DNA of 64,000 bases from Marivirga atlantica (GCF_016734805.1 NZ_JAERQG010000001.1:1364001-1428000), one strand, 5' to 3'; shown: positions 55,394 through 64,000, counted from the stretch's first letter. Made by a program: numbers and translations. The notes: generated by a model from the letters alone, not told the origin.

Positions 55394-56383
55394 TTAAGCT
55401 TTATATTTTTTAATAAGTTCTAAGGCGGCTTTAACCGCATGCTGGTTTCCAGATTTTACATCCTCTTCAAATTTCGGTAAATTCTCCTTAATTACAGGTG
55501 TATTATAAAAGTTCTTGCGTAAATATTGATGAACGGTCTCATGCATCCAATTGATAGCTTGCTGACTTCTGTTGTGGTCAAAAAAACCATTCTCTTTCAT
55601 TTTTTTGATAAAACTGTTAATCAGCTTTTCAACTTCCTGAGCTCCTTCACCATCAACGGCAGAACTTAGTTCTACTTTAGGTAGCCAACCATTCTCGTTA
55701 GGGGGGAAAAGATGTAAGGCATTTTCATATTCTTTTTTTGCTTTACGAGCTGCATTTTCATTTCCGCTGTCAACTTTGGTTATAACTATCGCATCAGCCA
55801 TTTCCATAATACCTTTCTTTATGCCTTGAAGTTCATCACCCGCACCGGCCAGCATCAGAAGCAAGAAGAAATCAACCATGCCCTTAACCGAAGTTTCTGA
55901 TTGTCCGACACCAACAGTTTCTATAATGATAATTTCGTAACCAGCAGCCTCACATAAAAGCATGCTTTCGCGCGTTCTATGGGCAATACCTCCTAGTGCA
56001 TCACCTGTGGCCGATGGTCTTATGTAGGCATTCTTGTCTTGGCTAAGCTCATTCATTCTGGTCTTATCCCCAAGTATGCTGCCACCACTTTTTTGACTTG
56101 AGGGGTCAATAGTCAACACGGCTATCTTTTTCCCTTTCGATATCAAATACTTACCAAAGTATTCAATAAAGGTACTTTTGCCTACTCCAGGCACACCGGT
56201 AATTCCAATCCTAATAGAATTACCTGTAGAAGGATAAAGTTCATCGATTAATTGCGTGCTTAATTCATTGTCCTCTTGTAAGTTACTTTCAACAAGTGTA
56301 ATGGCTCTACTAAGAATAATCCTGTCTCCAGATAAAATACCTTCTTTATATTGTGCTAAACTTAATCTGTTTTTTTTTCTCAA
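55394..56383 (-). CDS. meaB: MeaB/ArgK-family GTPase, methylmalonyl-CoA mutase chaperone
   Basis: A 329-residue G3E-family P-loop GTPase. Walker A is GVPGVGKST (about 60-68), then TIDPSSQKSGGSILGDKTRM, the DxxG-equivalent IETVGVGQSE, and TKVD for guanine. MeaB protects and gates adenosylcobalamin loading of methylmalonyl-CoA mutase. The mutase genes are not in the window, but the B12 uptake unit is only 2.3 kb away. The gene is next to the T9SS cargo gene with a 2-bp gap, which is likely a chance pairing. Confidence 0.95.
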   Translation of the reverse strand: MRKKNRLSLAQYKEGILSGDRIILSRAITLVESNLQEDNELSTQLIDELYPSTGNSIRIGITGVPGVGKSTFIEYFGKYLISKGKKIAVLTIDPSSQKSGGSILGDKTRMNELSQDKNAYIRPSATGDALGGIAHRTRESMLLCEAAGYEIIIIETVGVGQSETSVKGMVDFFLLLMLAGAGDELQGIKKGIMEMADAIVITKVDSGNENAARKAKKEYENALHLFPPNENGWLPKVELSSAVDGEGAQEVEKLINSFIKKMKENGFFDHNRSQQAINWMHETVHQYLRKNFYNTPVIKENLPKFEEDVKSGNQHAVKAALELIKKYKA

Positions 56384-56527
56384 AGATTTTTATGCATTTT
56401 TAAAGGTGCAAAAGTTACAGACATCTAGGCAGTTAAATCAAGTTTTGCCATTATTTATTGTTAATTAGGATTAAAAACAATAATTTTACTATTTCAATAA
56501 AAAAAAGTATTATTTTAATAATATAAA

Positions 56528-57805
56528 GTGAAGATACGAAACAACAGATGGGTCGATTCTCTAATAGCCACAGCCTTTATATTTCTGGTAATGTGGGGCT
56601 TGTCAGGTTTGTTTAATGCTTTTGAGGCAATAGATCCTATTGGAGAAGCTTTAGCAGATGTTGAGTTTACCGATGTTGTTTATTCTAAGCTGCGTGAAGA
56701 TCCTATGGCCGAGGATGACATCGTACTTGTAAATATGGGTACTTTACCACGTGCTGGTGTGGCAGAACAGATTAAGATAATAAGTAAGTACAATCCTAAA
56801 GTTATAGGTGTTGATTCATTTTTTCCTTTTCCGAAAGATGAAGAACAGGACAGCCTTTTAGCGGAAGCCTTAAATGAGGTTGAAACTTTAGTGATGGCAT
56901 CCAAAGTATTAAACTTTGTGGAGGAAGAGAGTGGCAAATGGTATTATGACTCTCTTAAACTGTCAGATCCAAAGTTTCGTGATAATGCAATTTTTGCTCA
57001 TGCTAACTTAGTGACTGACGAAGGGGTAACCCAAGAGGATGTAAAAACAAACAGGGTGTTCAACCCGGTTTTGCCGTATAAAAGCGATAGCTCTCAAATG
57101 GCATTTGCTGTTAAAATTGCATCAATTTATGCCCCTGAAAAGGCTGAAAAGTTTTTAGCGAGAAATAATGAGGTAGAATACATCAATTATAAGGGTAATT
57201 CATTAGGGTCACAATCGAATTTTGCTACCACTTTCTTCGCGCTGGATGTTCATGATGTTTTTCAAGAGAACTTTGTTCCTGAAATGATTGAAGGAAAGAT
57301 TGTTCTTTTCGGGTTTTTAGGGAGGTTTTTTGGTGATCGCTATAATATAGAAGATAAATATTTTACCCCTCTCAATAAGAAATATGCCGGTAGGGGTGAG
57401 CCTGATATGTACGGAGTGGTTATTCATGCCAATATCATTTCCATGATTCTGGATGAAGATTATGTAGGAACCATAAGTAATGAGCTACAAATTTTAATAG
57501 CTATATTGCTTTGTTACTTGAATGTTGTAGCTTTTATGTGGGTTTATTACCGCTTACCTGCTTGGTACGATGGTATAACCAAATTGGCCCAACTAATTGA
57601 ATTGATATTAATTGTGGGATTGATAATCTACGCTTATCATTTATATGATTGGATTTTGGATTTAACCATAGCAATGGCTGCAGTTGCCTTGGTAGGTGAC
57701 TCCCTTGAGGTATATAATGGAGTAGTTAAAAATATATTTACCAAAGAAGGTAGAAAGGAACTGTTTAAAGTACAGAAAAAGAAGAAGGAAGTTGTTATTA
57801 ATTAA
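56528..57805 (+). CDS. CHASE2-domain membrane protein without output domain
   Basis: A 425-residue protein with GTG start. N-terminal transmembrane helix about 12-30; extracytoplasmic CHASE2 sensory domain (about 45-310, with IVLVNMGTLPRAGVAEQI, GVDSFFPFPKDEE and GKIVLFGFLGRFFGDRY); three transmembrane helices (about 318-395); and a short Lys-rich tail. CHASE2 receptors normally continue into a kinase, cyclase or phosphatase; this one stops. It is followed after 50 bp by a secreted FecR-like protein, a pairing that suggests a joint envelope function. Confidence 0.9.
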   Translation: MKIRNNRWVDSLIATAFIFLVMWGLSGLFNAFEAIDPIGEALADVEFTDVVYSKLREDPMAEDDIVLVNMGTLPRAGVAEQIKIISKYNPKVIGVDSFFPFPKDEEQDSLLAEALNEVETLVMASKVLNFVEEESGKWYYDSLKLSDPKFRDNAIFAHANLVTDEGVTQEDVKTNRVFNPVLPYKSDSSQMAFAVKIASIYAPEKAEKFLARNNEVEYINYKGNSLGSQSNFATTFFALDVHDVFQENFVPEMIEGKIVLFGFLGRFFGDRYNIEDKYFTPLNKKYAGRGEPDMYGVVIHANIISMILDEDYVGTISNELQILIAILLCYLNVVAFMWVYYRLPAWYDGITKLAQLIELILIVGLIIYAYHLYDWILDLTIAMAAVALVGDSLEVYNGVVKNIFTKEGRKELFKVQKKKKEVVIN

Positions 57806-57855
57806 TGGCTTGAATTTTGAATTAAAGTGAAGACAATTTTATTAAACTAGGAGAT

Positions 57856-58788
57856 ATGAAATCAATTGTAAAATTACTGTTTATCGGCTTTATGCTATTT
57901 AGTGTATCAGCTAATGCACAAAGCTATGTTTTTAAGGTGTTGGCGAATAAAGGAGATAACTCCTACAAATCAGGAGGTAGTGAATGGTCGCCATTAAAGA
58001 CGGGACAATCATTGAATAGTGGTGATGAATTGAAGCTTTCTGACGAAGCTTATATTGGCTTAATGCATAATACAGGAAAGACGCTGGAAGTTAAAACCGC
58101 TGGAACGCATTCTGTAAGTTCATTAGCTAGCAGTTTAAAGAATAAAAATTCAAGTGTTGCTAGCAAATATGCTGATTTTGTAATAAACAAAATGACCGAT
58201 AGCGGTGATGGCAGTGATTACAGAAAAAGTTTGGGAGCAACAGGGGCTGTTGACAGAGCACTTGCAAGTGGCGCTACTATTAATATTATGGCCCATAGCT
58301 CTACTGATATAATCAATTCAGAAGTGGTTATCAGATGGAATAAGCCTCAACAAGAAGGAGAGGTTGAAGATTTAACTTATGAGCTTATATTTAGCAATTT
58401 ATTTGATGATGTAATCAAAACTGCTGAGACTGGTAAAACATCATACATGTTGAATATGGCAGAGGAGCCTTTTGCCTCTTTAGATAATAAGTTTGTGAAA
58501 GTGAAAGTTACGGTGAAAGGAAACGATTTAACATCTGATGAATATGCTATCACTACCAAGCCTGAAGACGAATCTTATGAGTTGAAGAAAACACTTGCTG
58601 AATTAAGAGGTGAGGTTGAAGAGTCTACTGCATTAGATAATATTGTGTTAGCAGCTTTCTATGAAGAACATGATTTATTATTAGATGCATTAACAGCTTA
58701 TGAAAGAGCGATAAATATTGCCCCAGATGTTGAAATGTATCAGCAGGCATATACAGATTTCTTGATTAGAAATAATTTTTCTAAATGA
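57856..58788 (+). CDS. Secreted FecR-like protein with TPR-like C-terminus
   Basis: A 310-residue periplasmic protein with signal peptide (about 1-22, ANAQ). N-terminal FecR-like strand region (about 25-100: VLANKGDNSYKSGGSEW, GQSLNSGDELKLS), a strand-rich middle domain, and a helical C-terminus (about 245-310) with a TPR-like AAFYEEHDLLLDALTAYERAI. Only the periplasmic part resembles FecR; no anti-sigma domain is present. Likely partner of the CHASE2 protein upstream. A bidirectional terminator follows. Confidence 0.75.
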   Translation: MKSIVKLLFIGFMLFSVSANAQSYVFKVLANKGDNSYKSGGSEWSPLKTGQSLNSGDELKLSDEAYIGLMHNTGKTLEVKTAGTHSVSSLASSLKNKNSSVASKYADFVINKMTDSGDGSDYRKSLGATGAVDRALASGATINIMAHSSTDIINSEVVIRWNKPQQEGEVEDLTYELIFSNLFDDVIKTAETGKTSYMLNMAEEPFASLDNKFVKVKVTVKGNDLTSDEYAITTKPEDESYELKKTLAELRGEVEESTALDNIVLAAFYEEHDLLLDALTAYERAINIAPDVEMYQQAYTDFLIRNNFSK

Positions 58789-58805
58789 TAAGATCACAAG
58801 TCAAC

Positions 58806-58836
58806 AAAAAAGGGAAGCATTTGCTTCCCTTTTTTG
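58806..58836. terminator. Bidirectional terminator between FecR-like and Crp/Fnr genes
   Basis: AAAAAGGGAAGC / GCTTCCCTTTTT stem with a four-base loop and T tracts. Confidence 0.93.
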
Positions 58837-58842
58837 TTTTTA

Positions 58843-59523
58843 TCAGGCTATTTTTTCAAGGTCTCTTATTAGTATCTTGCGTCTATCGAAGTTAATGATG
58901 TTTTTATCTCTAAGGTCGTTGAGAATAGTAGTCACTGTTTGACGGGATGTTCCTGTTAATGATGCGATATCCTTATGAGTCAGGTGGTTTGGTATCATGG
59001 TTTCATACCCTACCTTTTTTCCTTTCTCTTCTGCTTCATCTTTAAGAAACTCAACTACTCTTGTACGTGCATCTTTAAAGACCAATGACTCTAGTCTTCT
59101 TTCTACTTTTCTAAGTCTCAAACCTATTAGTTTCATCAGTTTAAAACTGAGCGGTTTATTGTGAGCCATCATTTGCTTCATTTCATTTAAGCTCATCGGG
59201 CAGACAATTGTGTCATTGTCTAAGGCTTGTGCAAAGTCATTTCTTTTTTCTTCACCAGTCAATGCCAGTTCTCCAAATATTTCACCAGGCCCTAATATAG
59301 CCTTTACAATTTCCTTACCTTCATTTGTATAAGAACCTACTTTTATCCTGCCTTCCGCAATCATGTAAACATGATGAGGGATGTCATTTGGAAAATAAAT
59401 AAACTCATTCTTTTTGAAACGGTTCATGACGTGATTCTCAGACAGACCTGCTAGCTTATGCGGACACAGAATGTTGAAAAGATCAACATTTTCGAAATAC
59501 CATATACTACTTTCAGTGCTCAT
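58843..59523 (-). CDS. Crp/Fnr-family transcriptional regulator
   Basis: A 226-residue regulator: N-terminal cyclic-nucleotide-binding-type domain (about 20-135, with IYFPNDIPHHVYMIAEGRIKVG and GPGEIFGELALTGEE) and C-terminal Crp-type winged helix (about 150-220, HKDIASLTGTSRQTVTTILNDL, core residues SRQTVT). No N-terminal Cys cluster is present, so it is not an iron-sulfur FNR. The ligand is unknown. It is divergent from hemJ, with a 17-bp perfect palindrome in between. Confidence 0.94.
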   Translation of the reverse strand: MSTESSIWYFENVDLFNILCPHKLAGLSENHVMNRFKKNEFIYFPNDIPHHVYMIAEGRIKVGSYTNEGKEIVKAILGPGEIFGELALTGEEKRNDFAQALDNDTIVCPMSLNEMKQMMAHNKPLSFKLMKLIGLRLRKVERRLESLVFKDARTRVVEFLKDEAEEKGKKVGYETMIPNHLTHKDIASLTGTSRQTVTTILNDLRDKNIINFDRRKILIRDLEKIA

Positions 59524-59581
59524 TGTGGGAATTGTATAAAAATAAGGTTGTTCTCTTTACGTGAATTAAGTAGAATTAGTT

Positions 59582-59598
59582 CAAACTTTATAAGTTTG
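59582..59598. promoter_or_regulatory. Palindrome CAAACTT-TAT-AAGTTTG between crp-like gene and hemJ
   Basis: Perfect 17-bp inverted repeat 37 bases before hemJ. Its right half contains TAAGTTTG, a fit to the -7 promoter box, so a bound protein would occlude the promoter. Confidence 0.5.
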
Positions 59599-59635
59599 CA
59601 GCAGTATAACAATATTGTAAGTAAGCAATTGATCA

Positions 59636-60178
59636 ATGTATCTTTATCTAAAATCACTTCATATAATTTTTATAGTTACCTGGTTCGCAGGCTTATTTTA
59701 TATGGTACGTTTATTTATTTACCATACCGAAGCCTTGGCGAAGCAAGAACCAGAAAAAGGTATTTTAGATAAGCAATTAGCTAAAATGAGCAGGTTATTA
59801 TGGAAAGTGATTACCTGGCCATCAGCCATTATTACATTAATTCTGGGAACTTCCTTAATTATATCCCAGCCTTCGTGGTTGAAGATGCCATTTATGCATG
59901 TAAAGCTGAGCTTTGTGTTTTTTCTTTACCTGTATCACTTTGCCTGCCACTATATTTACAAACAACTTCAAAAAGGGGAAGCAAAATACACCTCTTTTCA
60001 GTTACGTATATGGAATGAGGTAGCAACTTTATTTTTAGTGGCTATCGTTTTTCTTATTGTATTAAAAAATCAATTTAACTGGATTTGGGGAACATTAGGC
60101 TTTTTGGCCTTTGGCTTTTTAATCATGATAATAGTTAGAGTTTATAAATCATTCAGGGAGAAATCTACAAAGAAGTAA
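59636..60178 (+). CDS. hemJ: Protoporphyrinogen IX oxidase HemJ
   Basis: A 180-residue inner-membrane protein with four to five transmembrane helices. The N-terminus LKSLHIIFIVTWFAGLFYMVRLFIYHTEA (key residues SLHII, FAGLFYM, FIYH) is the HemJ hallmark, with the conserved His residues. It oxidises protoporphyrinogen IX to protoporphyrin IX before iron insertion and complements HemF at 0.4 kb. It heads a run with SCO and cytochrome c genes (4-bp gap), linking haem supply to respiration. Confidence 0.93.
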   Translation: MYLYLKSLHIIFIVTWFAGLFYMVRLFIYHTEALAKQEPEKGILDKQLAKMSRLLWKVITWPSAIITLILGTSLIISQPSWLKMPFMHVKLSFVFFLYLYHFACHYIYKQLQKGEAKYTSFQLRIWNEVATLFLVAIVFLIVLKNQFNWIWGTLGFLAFGFLIMIIVRVYKSFREKSTKK

Positions 60179-60182
60179 TTTT

Positions 60183-60860
60183 ATGAGTTTAAGAAATAGA
60201 ATATTAGGTGCAGTTAGCTTGTTTGCAATAATCGTCTTGTCTGCCTGTGAGAATCAAAAAAAATCTGAAGCTGAAAATGCATTTCCTATTCTTGGTCGTA
60301 AAGAGTATGTTGAAAGAGTAGTTGATGGAGAGGTGGTAACCGATACGGTTGAACATACTGTTCCGGACTTTAAATTGATGAATCAGGACAGTGTATGGGT
60401 AACGCCTCAATCTTTTGAGGGAAAGGTTTATGTTGCGGATTTCTTCTTTACAAGTTGCCCAACTATCTGCCCTACCATGAAAAAGGAGATGCTAAGGGTA
60501 TATGAGGCATATAAAAATAATGATGAGGTAGGTATTATCTCACATACCATAGATCCGGAATATGATACTGTGCCACTCTTGAATGACTTTGCAGAACGCT
60601 TAGGAGTTGAAGCACCAAAATGGCACTTTGTAACTGGCGATAAAGAAGAGATTTATGAGTTAGGACAGCAGGGTTATATGGTCACAGCTATGGAGGATGA
60701 GAATGAAGCTGGAGGATACATTCATAGTGGAGCCTTCTTGCTAGTTGACAAGGAAGGACATATTAGAGGAGTATATGATGGTACCAAGAGTGAGGAGGTA
60801 GATAAGTTGATTAAGGATATTGATTTACTATTGAAAACTTATAATCAACCAAATGAATAG
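60183..60860 (+). CDS. SCO1/SenC-family copper-binding lipoprotein
   Basis: A 225-residue lipoprotein (lipobox LSAC at C22). The thioredoxin-like SCO domain holds the CxxxC metal motif C92-PTI-C96 and, near the C-terminus, the ligand His in GGYIHSGAFLLVD. SCO proteins deliver copper to, or maintain thiols of, the Cu-A site of cytochrome oxidase. The gene overlaps the downstream cytochrome c gene by 8 bp. Oxidase genes themselves are not in the window. Confidence 0.94.
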   Translation: MSLRNRILGAVSLFAIIVLSACENQKKSEAENAFPILGRKEYVERVVDGEVVTDTVEHTVPDFKLMNQDSVWVTPQSFEGKVYVADFFFTSCPTICPTMKKEMLRVYEAYKNNDEVGIISHTIDPEYDTVPLLNDFAERLGVEAPKWHFVTGDKEEIYELGQQGYMVTAMEDENEAGGYIHSGAFLLVDKEGHIRGVYDGTKSEEVDKLIKDIDLLLKTYNQPNE

Positions 60861-61308
60861 AATCTTTACCATCCTTTGTGCTGCACTACTACTCTCGGCA
60901 TGTGGTAGTTATGAATCCTTTCAGAATGAAGCTACCAAGGAGTATTCCTCTGAGCAGATGAAAAAATTTGCTAAATACATGATACAAGGTAAAACACTTT
61001 ATACTTCGTATTGTAGTAATTGCCACCAGGCTGATGGTGCTGGTTTGGGTAAAGTTTATCCTCCTTTGGCTAAAGCAGATTATATGCTGACTGACATGTC
61101 AAGATCGCTTTGTATCATTAAAAATGGCATGCAAGGTGAAATAAAGGTGAACGGAGTTTTGTATAGCCAGAAAATGCCTGATAATAATTCTTTAACAGAT
61201 TTGGAAGTAGCCGAGATAGCAACTTACATTAATAATTCCTGGGGTAATGCCAAAGGTTTAGTATCTGTGAAAACAGTTCAAAAATCGCTTGCAAACTGTA
61301 AAGATTAA
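60853..61308 (+). CDS. Cytochrome c lipoprotein
   Basis: A 151-residue class I cytochrome c with lipobox (LSAC at C17). The haem site is C54-SN-C57-H58, and the distal Met is probable in YSQKMPDNN. GKVYPPLAKADYM follows the haem site as in small dihaem-less electron carriers. Anchored on the periplasmic side of the inner membrane or the outer membrane, it would pass electrons to a terminal oxidase. It overlaps SCO by 8 bp. Confidence 0.93.
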   Translation: MNRIFTILCAALLLSACGSYESFQNEATKEYSSEQMKKFAKYMIQGKTLYTSYCSNCHQADGAGLGKVYPPLAKADYMLTDMSRSLCIIKNGMQGEIKVNGVLYSQKMPDNNSLTDLEVAEIATYINNSWGNAKGLVSVKTVQKSLANCKD

Positions 61309-61730
61309 TCTTGTTGCTTTTCGAGAAATATTTTGGCCTCTGATATGGCGCTAAGCATTTTTTGTTTCACTAATTTAATAGCAGCCTCTTCCTTCATAAG
61401 ATAAGTTAACTTCTCTTCCTCGCTCATGCCTTCCATTAGGCTGTCATAGTTGCGCATCCAGTTCATCATGCTCTTATCGGCTTTCTCCAGGTTGTCAATT
61501 AGGTTGTTTACTAATATCAACTCATCACTTGGTAAAACCTCCGCGGTATCGGCTTTAATAAGTTTTAGTTGTGCTTTCAATTTCATGATGTCATCCATTT
61601 TAGGCATTACTTCATCATGGACTTCTATAACATCCGCCTGCAATTCTTCAACACTTTTTTTATCTGTTTCACAAGAGAAAAATAATATAGCAACTAATAC
61701 ACAAATAGAAAAACGAGTAAATAAATGCAT
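61305..61730 (-). CDS. Hypothetical helical lipoprotein
   Basis: A 141-residue lipoprotein (FFSC lipobox at about 20) whose mature part is almost wholly helical and charged (about 25-138), with coiled-coil potential. It has no recognised domain. Similar short proteins occur across Bacteroidota under uninformative names. Its end overlaps the convergent cytochrome c gene by 4 bp. Confidence 0.7.
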   Translation of the reverse strand: MHLFTRFSICVLVAILFFSCETDKKSVEELQADVIEVHDEVMPKMDDIMKLKAQLKLIKADTAEVLPSDELILVNNLIDNLEKADKSMMNWMRNYDSLMEGMSEEEKLTYLMKEEAAIKLVKQKMLSAISEAKIFLEKQQD

Positions 61731-61794
61731 AACAATTCGATTTAAAATAACTTGACAAGCCCTGGATTTTCTAAAGCCGTTTCAAGTTAACGAA

Positions 61795-62412
61795 TTATTC
61801 AGATTTGGTGAAGGGCATCTTTTGATTCCTATATAAATAACTTAATAAAGAAAATCCTCTAATCGAATAAATAGCATGGAAACAGGCTACAGTCATAAAA
61901 TATAGACTTAAAGGACCTTTAGTTAAAAAGGAAACAAGTAACGGAATTATTGAGAATAGTAAGAAGGGAATAGAATTGGCAATTCGTAAATGATCAGTGT
62001 TGGCTTTAGAGATGTCTTTATATTCAATCCTTAAAACAAGCTGTCGCCAGCTCCAAATATAGGCAACAGTAGCACTACCGAAACGTTTCATTAATTCAGC
62101 TCTGGATATTTCATGAATTACATGAAACGGAATTAAAACTGTAAGTAGTCCACCATTTACAGCTATGATCCACATGCGCGAATCAATATCAGCATAAGAT
62201 TTGAAGGCGTAGTTGATAATAAAGGAAACAGCTATACTTACTATGTAGGCAAGATAGAAGACTGTTGCCCTATTAAGCTTAAAAATATTAGAAGCTATAA
62301 AGATTCCCTGTTTTTCATCATCATAGAAAAAACTAGGGTCTATCTTATTATCAGTTTTTAATTGTGGCTTGCGTGCTGTAATAGACATTATCAAAGATAC
62401 GTGCTTATACAA
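61795..62412 (-). CDS. Multi-pass membrane protein, degenerate DUF3267-like
   Basis: A 205-residue membrane protein with about four hydrophobic segments (50-68, 80-105, 155-170, 175-195). The order of segments and an IPFHVIHEISRAELMKRFG stretch resemble DUF3267 zincin-type membrane proteins, where this position reads HExxH. Here the motif is HVIHE, without the second His at the right spacing, so peptidase activity is doubtful. A shorter start at 62388 (MSITARK) is possible. Function unknown. Confidence 0.6.
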   Translation of the reverse strand: MYKHVSLIMSITARKPQLKTDNKIDPSFFYDDEKQGIFIASNIFKLNRATVFYLAYIVSIAVSFIINYAFKSYADIDSRMWIIAVNGGLLTVLIPFHVIHEISRAELMKRFGSATVAYIWSWRQLVLRIEYKDISKANTDHLRIANSIPFLLFSIIPLLVSFLTKGPLSLYFMTVACFHAIYSIRGFSLLSYLYRNQKMPFTKSE

Positions 62413-62467
62413 CCTTAAACTTTACCAACTTGTTAAACTTATATTAAGTTTGTATTTGAAAAGGCAT

Positions 62468-62498
62468 AAAAAAGCCCTGATCTGATTGATCAAGGCTT
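62468..62498 (-). terminator. Intrinsic terminator of recA
   Basis: On the minus strand AAGCC-TTGATC ... GATCA-GGGCTT form a stem with one mismatch, followed by six Ts. Confidence 0.85.
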
Positions 62499-62517
62499 AA
62501 ATTATTTATGCGTTTGC

Positions 62518-63546
62518 TTATTTCTTTTCTGCTTTTTCTTCTACCTCTTCTTCACCATTAATTCTGGCTCTAATTTTAGCTTCTATTTCTTCCATAAGCT
62601 CAGGGTTATCGAGTAGTAGATTTTTGACAGAATCTCTACCTTGTCCTAATTTATTATCCATATAAGAGAACCACGAACCAGCCTTCTTAACAATATCAAG
62701 CTCCACACCTAAATCAATTATTTCACCTACTTTTGATATGCCTAGTCCATACATAATGTCAAACTCAACTACTTTGAAAGGAGGAGCTACTTTGTTTTTC
62801 ACAACCTTCACTTTAACTCTATTACCAGTGATATTATCAGGACCTTCCTTAATGCTTCCTATTCTACGGATATCAAGCCTTACAGAAGCGTAAAATTTAA
62901 GCGCATTACCACCTGTTGTTGTTTCAGGATTACCGAACATTACACCAATTTTCTCCCTAAGCTGGTTAATGAAAATACATGAACATCCTGTTTTGCTAAT
63001 TGCACCAGTAAGTTTACGCAAGGCCTGAGACATTAATCGAGCTTGAAGTCCCATTTTACTATCACCCATTTCCCCTTCTAACTCACCTCGAGGTACAAGC
63101 GCTGCAACTGAATCGATCACCACGATATCCAATGCTCCAGATCTAATCAAGTGTTCTGCGATTTCTAGTGCCTGCTCACCACTATCTGGCTGAGAAATCA
63201 ATAGGTCTTCAGTGTTAATACCTAACTTCTCAGCATAACTCTTGTCAAAGGCATGCTCAGCATCCACTATGGCAGCTAAACCTCCAGCTTTTTGAGCTTC
63301 GGCTATGCAATGCATGGCTAAGGTAGTTTTACCTGATGATTCAGGTCCGTATACTTCAATAATTCTACCTTTAGGGATACCTCCAATGCCCAGGGCTATG
63401 TCTAACCCTAAAGAACCCGTATGGATAGAAGGAACATCAACTACTTTTTCATCACTTAATTTCATTACGGTTCCTTTACCGTAAGTTTTTTCAAGTTTAT
63501 CTATGGTAAGCTTTAATGCCTTTAATTTCTCGTTTTTTTCGCTCAT
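62518..63546 (-). CDS. recA: Recombinase RecA
   Basis: A 342-residue RecA that forms filaments on single-stranded DNA for homologous recombination and, with DprA at 27 kb, for transformation. Walker A is GPESSGKTT (about 66-74), then [14 protein letters not shown], Walker [10 protein letters not shown], loop L2 [22 protein letters not shown] (core residues RQL-like NQLREKIG) and an acidic C-terminal tail rich in Glu. Full length. It is monocistronic with its own terminator. No SOS-type box was recognised upstream. Confidence 0.99.
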   Translation of the reverse strand: MSEKNEKLKALKLTIDKLEKTYGKGTVMKLSDEKVVDVPSIHTGSLGLDIALGIGGIPKGRIIEVYGPESSGKTTLAMHCIAEAQKAGGLAAIVDAEHAFDKSYAEKLGINTEDLLISQPDSGEQALEIAEHLIRSGALDIVVIDSVAALVPRGELEGEMGDSKMGLQARLMSQALRKLTGAISKTGCSCIFINQLREKIGVMFGNPETTTGGNALKFYASVRLDIRRIGSIKEGPDNITGNRVKVKVVKNKVAPPFKVVEFDIMYGLGISKVGEIIDLGVELDIVKKAGSWFSYMDNKLGQGRDSVKNLLLDNPELMEEIEAKIRARINGEEEVEEKAEKK

Positions 63547-63648
63547 CTTATTTTATGTAAATGCTGATTGTGTAACTTGCCGAATCGAATTTAGTAGGAA
63601 TTGCTTCAATTGCCAAATGGAGCATATTGCTTTTTATCAAAGGATTAA

Positions 63649-64000
63649 ATGCCCAAATACAGTAAAATCTACACCATATTTTTTCTTTTTTTAAGCTTAA
63701 ATGCCTTACATGCACAGCTTGATAATAGCGGGCTTGAACAAAAGCTTGAATTAGATTCATCTTACAAAACACCCTATACTTTTAGTTTAAGAGCTCTGGG
63801 TTTTAATAAAAATAACGAATACTATAACAAGATTAACCAAGGTTACACGCTTTTTGGTTACAAGATTATTCCTTCATTAGGATGGCAACTTAATGCCCAA
63901 TTAAAAATTAATGGAGGAGTAATGCTGCAACAAGATTTTGGCAACCCTGACCTTACTTATTACGAGCCATATTTTAACATTTTATATGGATGGGACAGCA
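63649..64000 (+). CDS. Secreted protein, N-terminal part (cut by window edge)
   Basis: About 117 codons before the right edge. ATG 63649 is followed by a clear signal peptide (about 1-23, ending LHAQ), then strand-like segments with aromatic residues (SLRALGFNKNNEYYNK, GYKIIPSLGWQLN, YYEPYFNILYGWDS) suggesting an outer-membrane barrel. Divergent from recA. The family cannot be named from this fragment. Confidence 0.7.
   Translation, partial: MPKYSKIYTIFFLFLSLNALHAQLDNSGLEQKLELDSSYKTPYTFSLRALGFNKNNEYYNKINQGYTLFGYKIIPSLGWQLNAQLKINGGVMLQQDFGNPDLTYYEPYFNILYGWDS

Overview
The window looks like chromosomal DNA of a low-GC member of the Bacteroidota, most likely the Cytophagales (Marivirga/Fulvivirga/Roseivirga-like). 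Pointers: type IX secretion (T9SS) cargo with both type A and type B sorting tails, a PorP/SprF protein and a T9SS plug protein, a PUR-family DUF3276 protein, TonB-dependent receptors, lipoproteins without E. coli-like features, starts with little Shine-Dalgarno signal, and promoters of the TTG/TAnnTTTG type. It is mostly a housekeeping and envelope region with a few accessory patches. No IS element, prophage, integrase, tRNA, rRNA or CRISPR array was seen.

Layout. 1-7.5 kb: 5' end of a 2-oxoacid dehydrogenase E1 gene (minus), hemF, a beta carbonic anhydrase, katG, a PAP2 phosphatase, a LytTR response regulator, riboflavin synthase and a DUF58 protein. 7.6-12.3 kb: PUR-family protein, AI-2E-family permease, ychF, an orphan cas6-like gene and the T9SS plug gene. 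12.4-17.5 kb: an ECF sigma factor overlapping a membrane-anchored protein with a predicted C-terminal barrel, a cysteine-less ArsC-fold protein, DUF6048/DUF6452-like proteins, DUF4159 and a HAD phosphatase. 17.5-18.6 kb: a decayed chimeric pseudogene (endonuclease/exonuclease/phosphatase 5' end joined to a LacI 3' end) and an empty gap. 18.6-26.7 kb: a 2174-residue Calx-beta/Ig-like T9SS surface protein followed by a PorP/SprF-OmpA fusion.

26.8-35.9 kb: dprA, a MerR regulator, a CapA-like lipoprotein and an M23 peptidase on the minus strand, then alaS, gatB and a TlpA-like lipoprotein on the plus strand. 35.9-40.4 kb: two minus-strand units (membrane protein, winged-helix regulator, DUF1579-like protein; TPR protein, TonB receptor, 2TM protein) that share a near-identical palindrome at their 5' ends. 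40.5-45.7 kb: thioesterase, Old Yellow Enzyme, a REP-like palindromic element, a GIY-YIG protein, tmRNA and the SRP RNA. 45.7-49.3 kb: transaldolase-like fsa, ftsE and small conserved genes.

49.3-53.1 kb is a cobalamin uptake locus: promoter, B12 riboswitch, BtuB-like receptor, a beta-propeller lipoprotein resembling BtuG, then a thioesterase and a DUF5522 mini-gene in overlapping order. meaB, the GTPase chaperone of the B12 enzyme methylmalonyl-CoA mutase, lies close by. 56.5-64 kb: a CHASE2 protein without an output domain with a FecR-like partner, a Crp/Fnr regulator divergent from hemJ-SCO-cytochrome c, recA, and the start of an unknown secreted protein.
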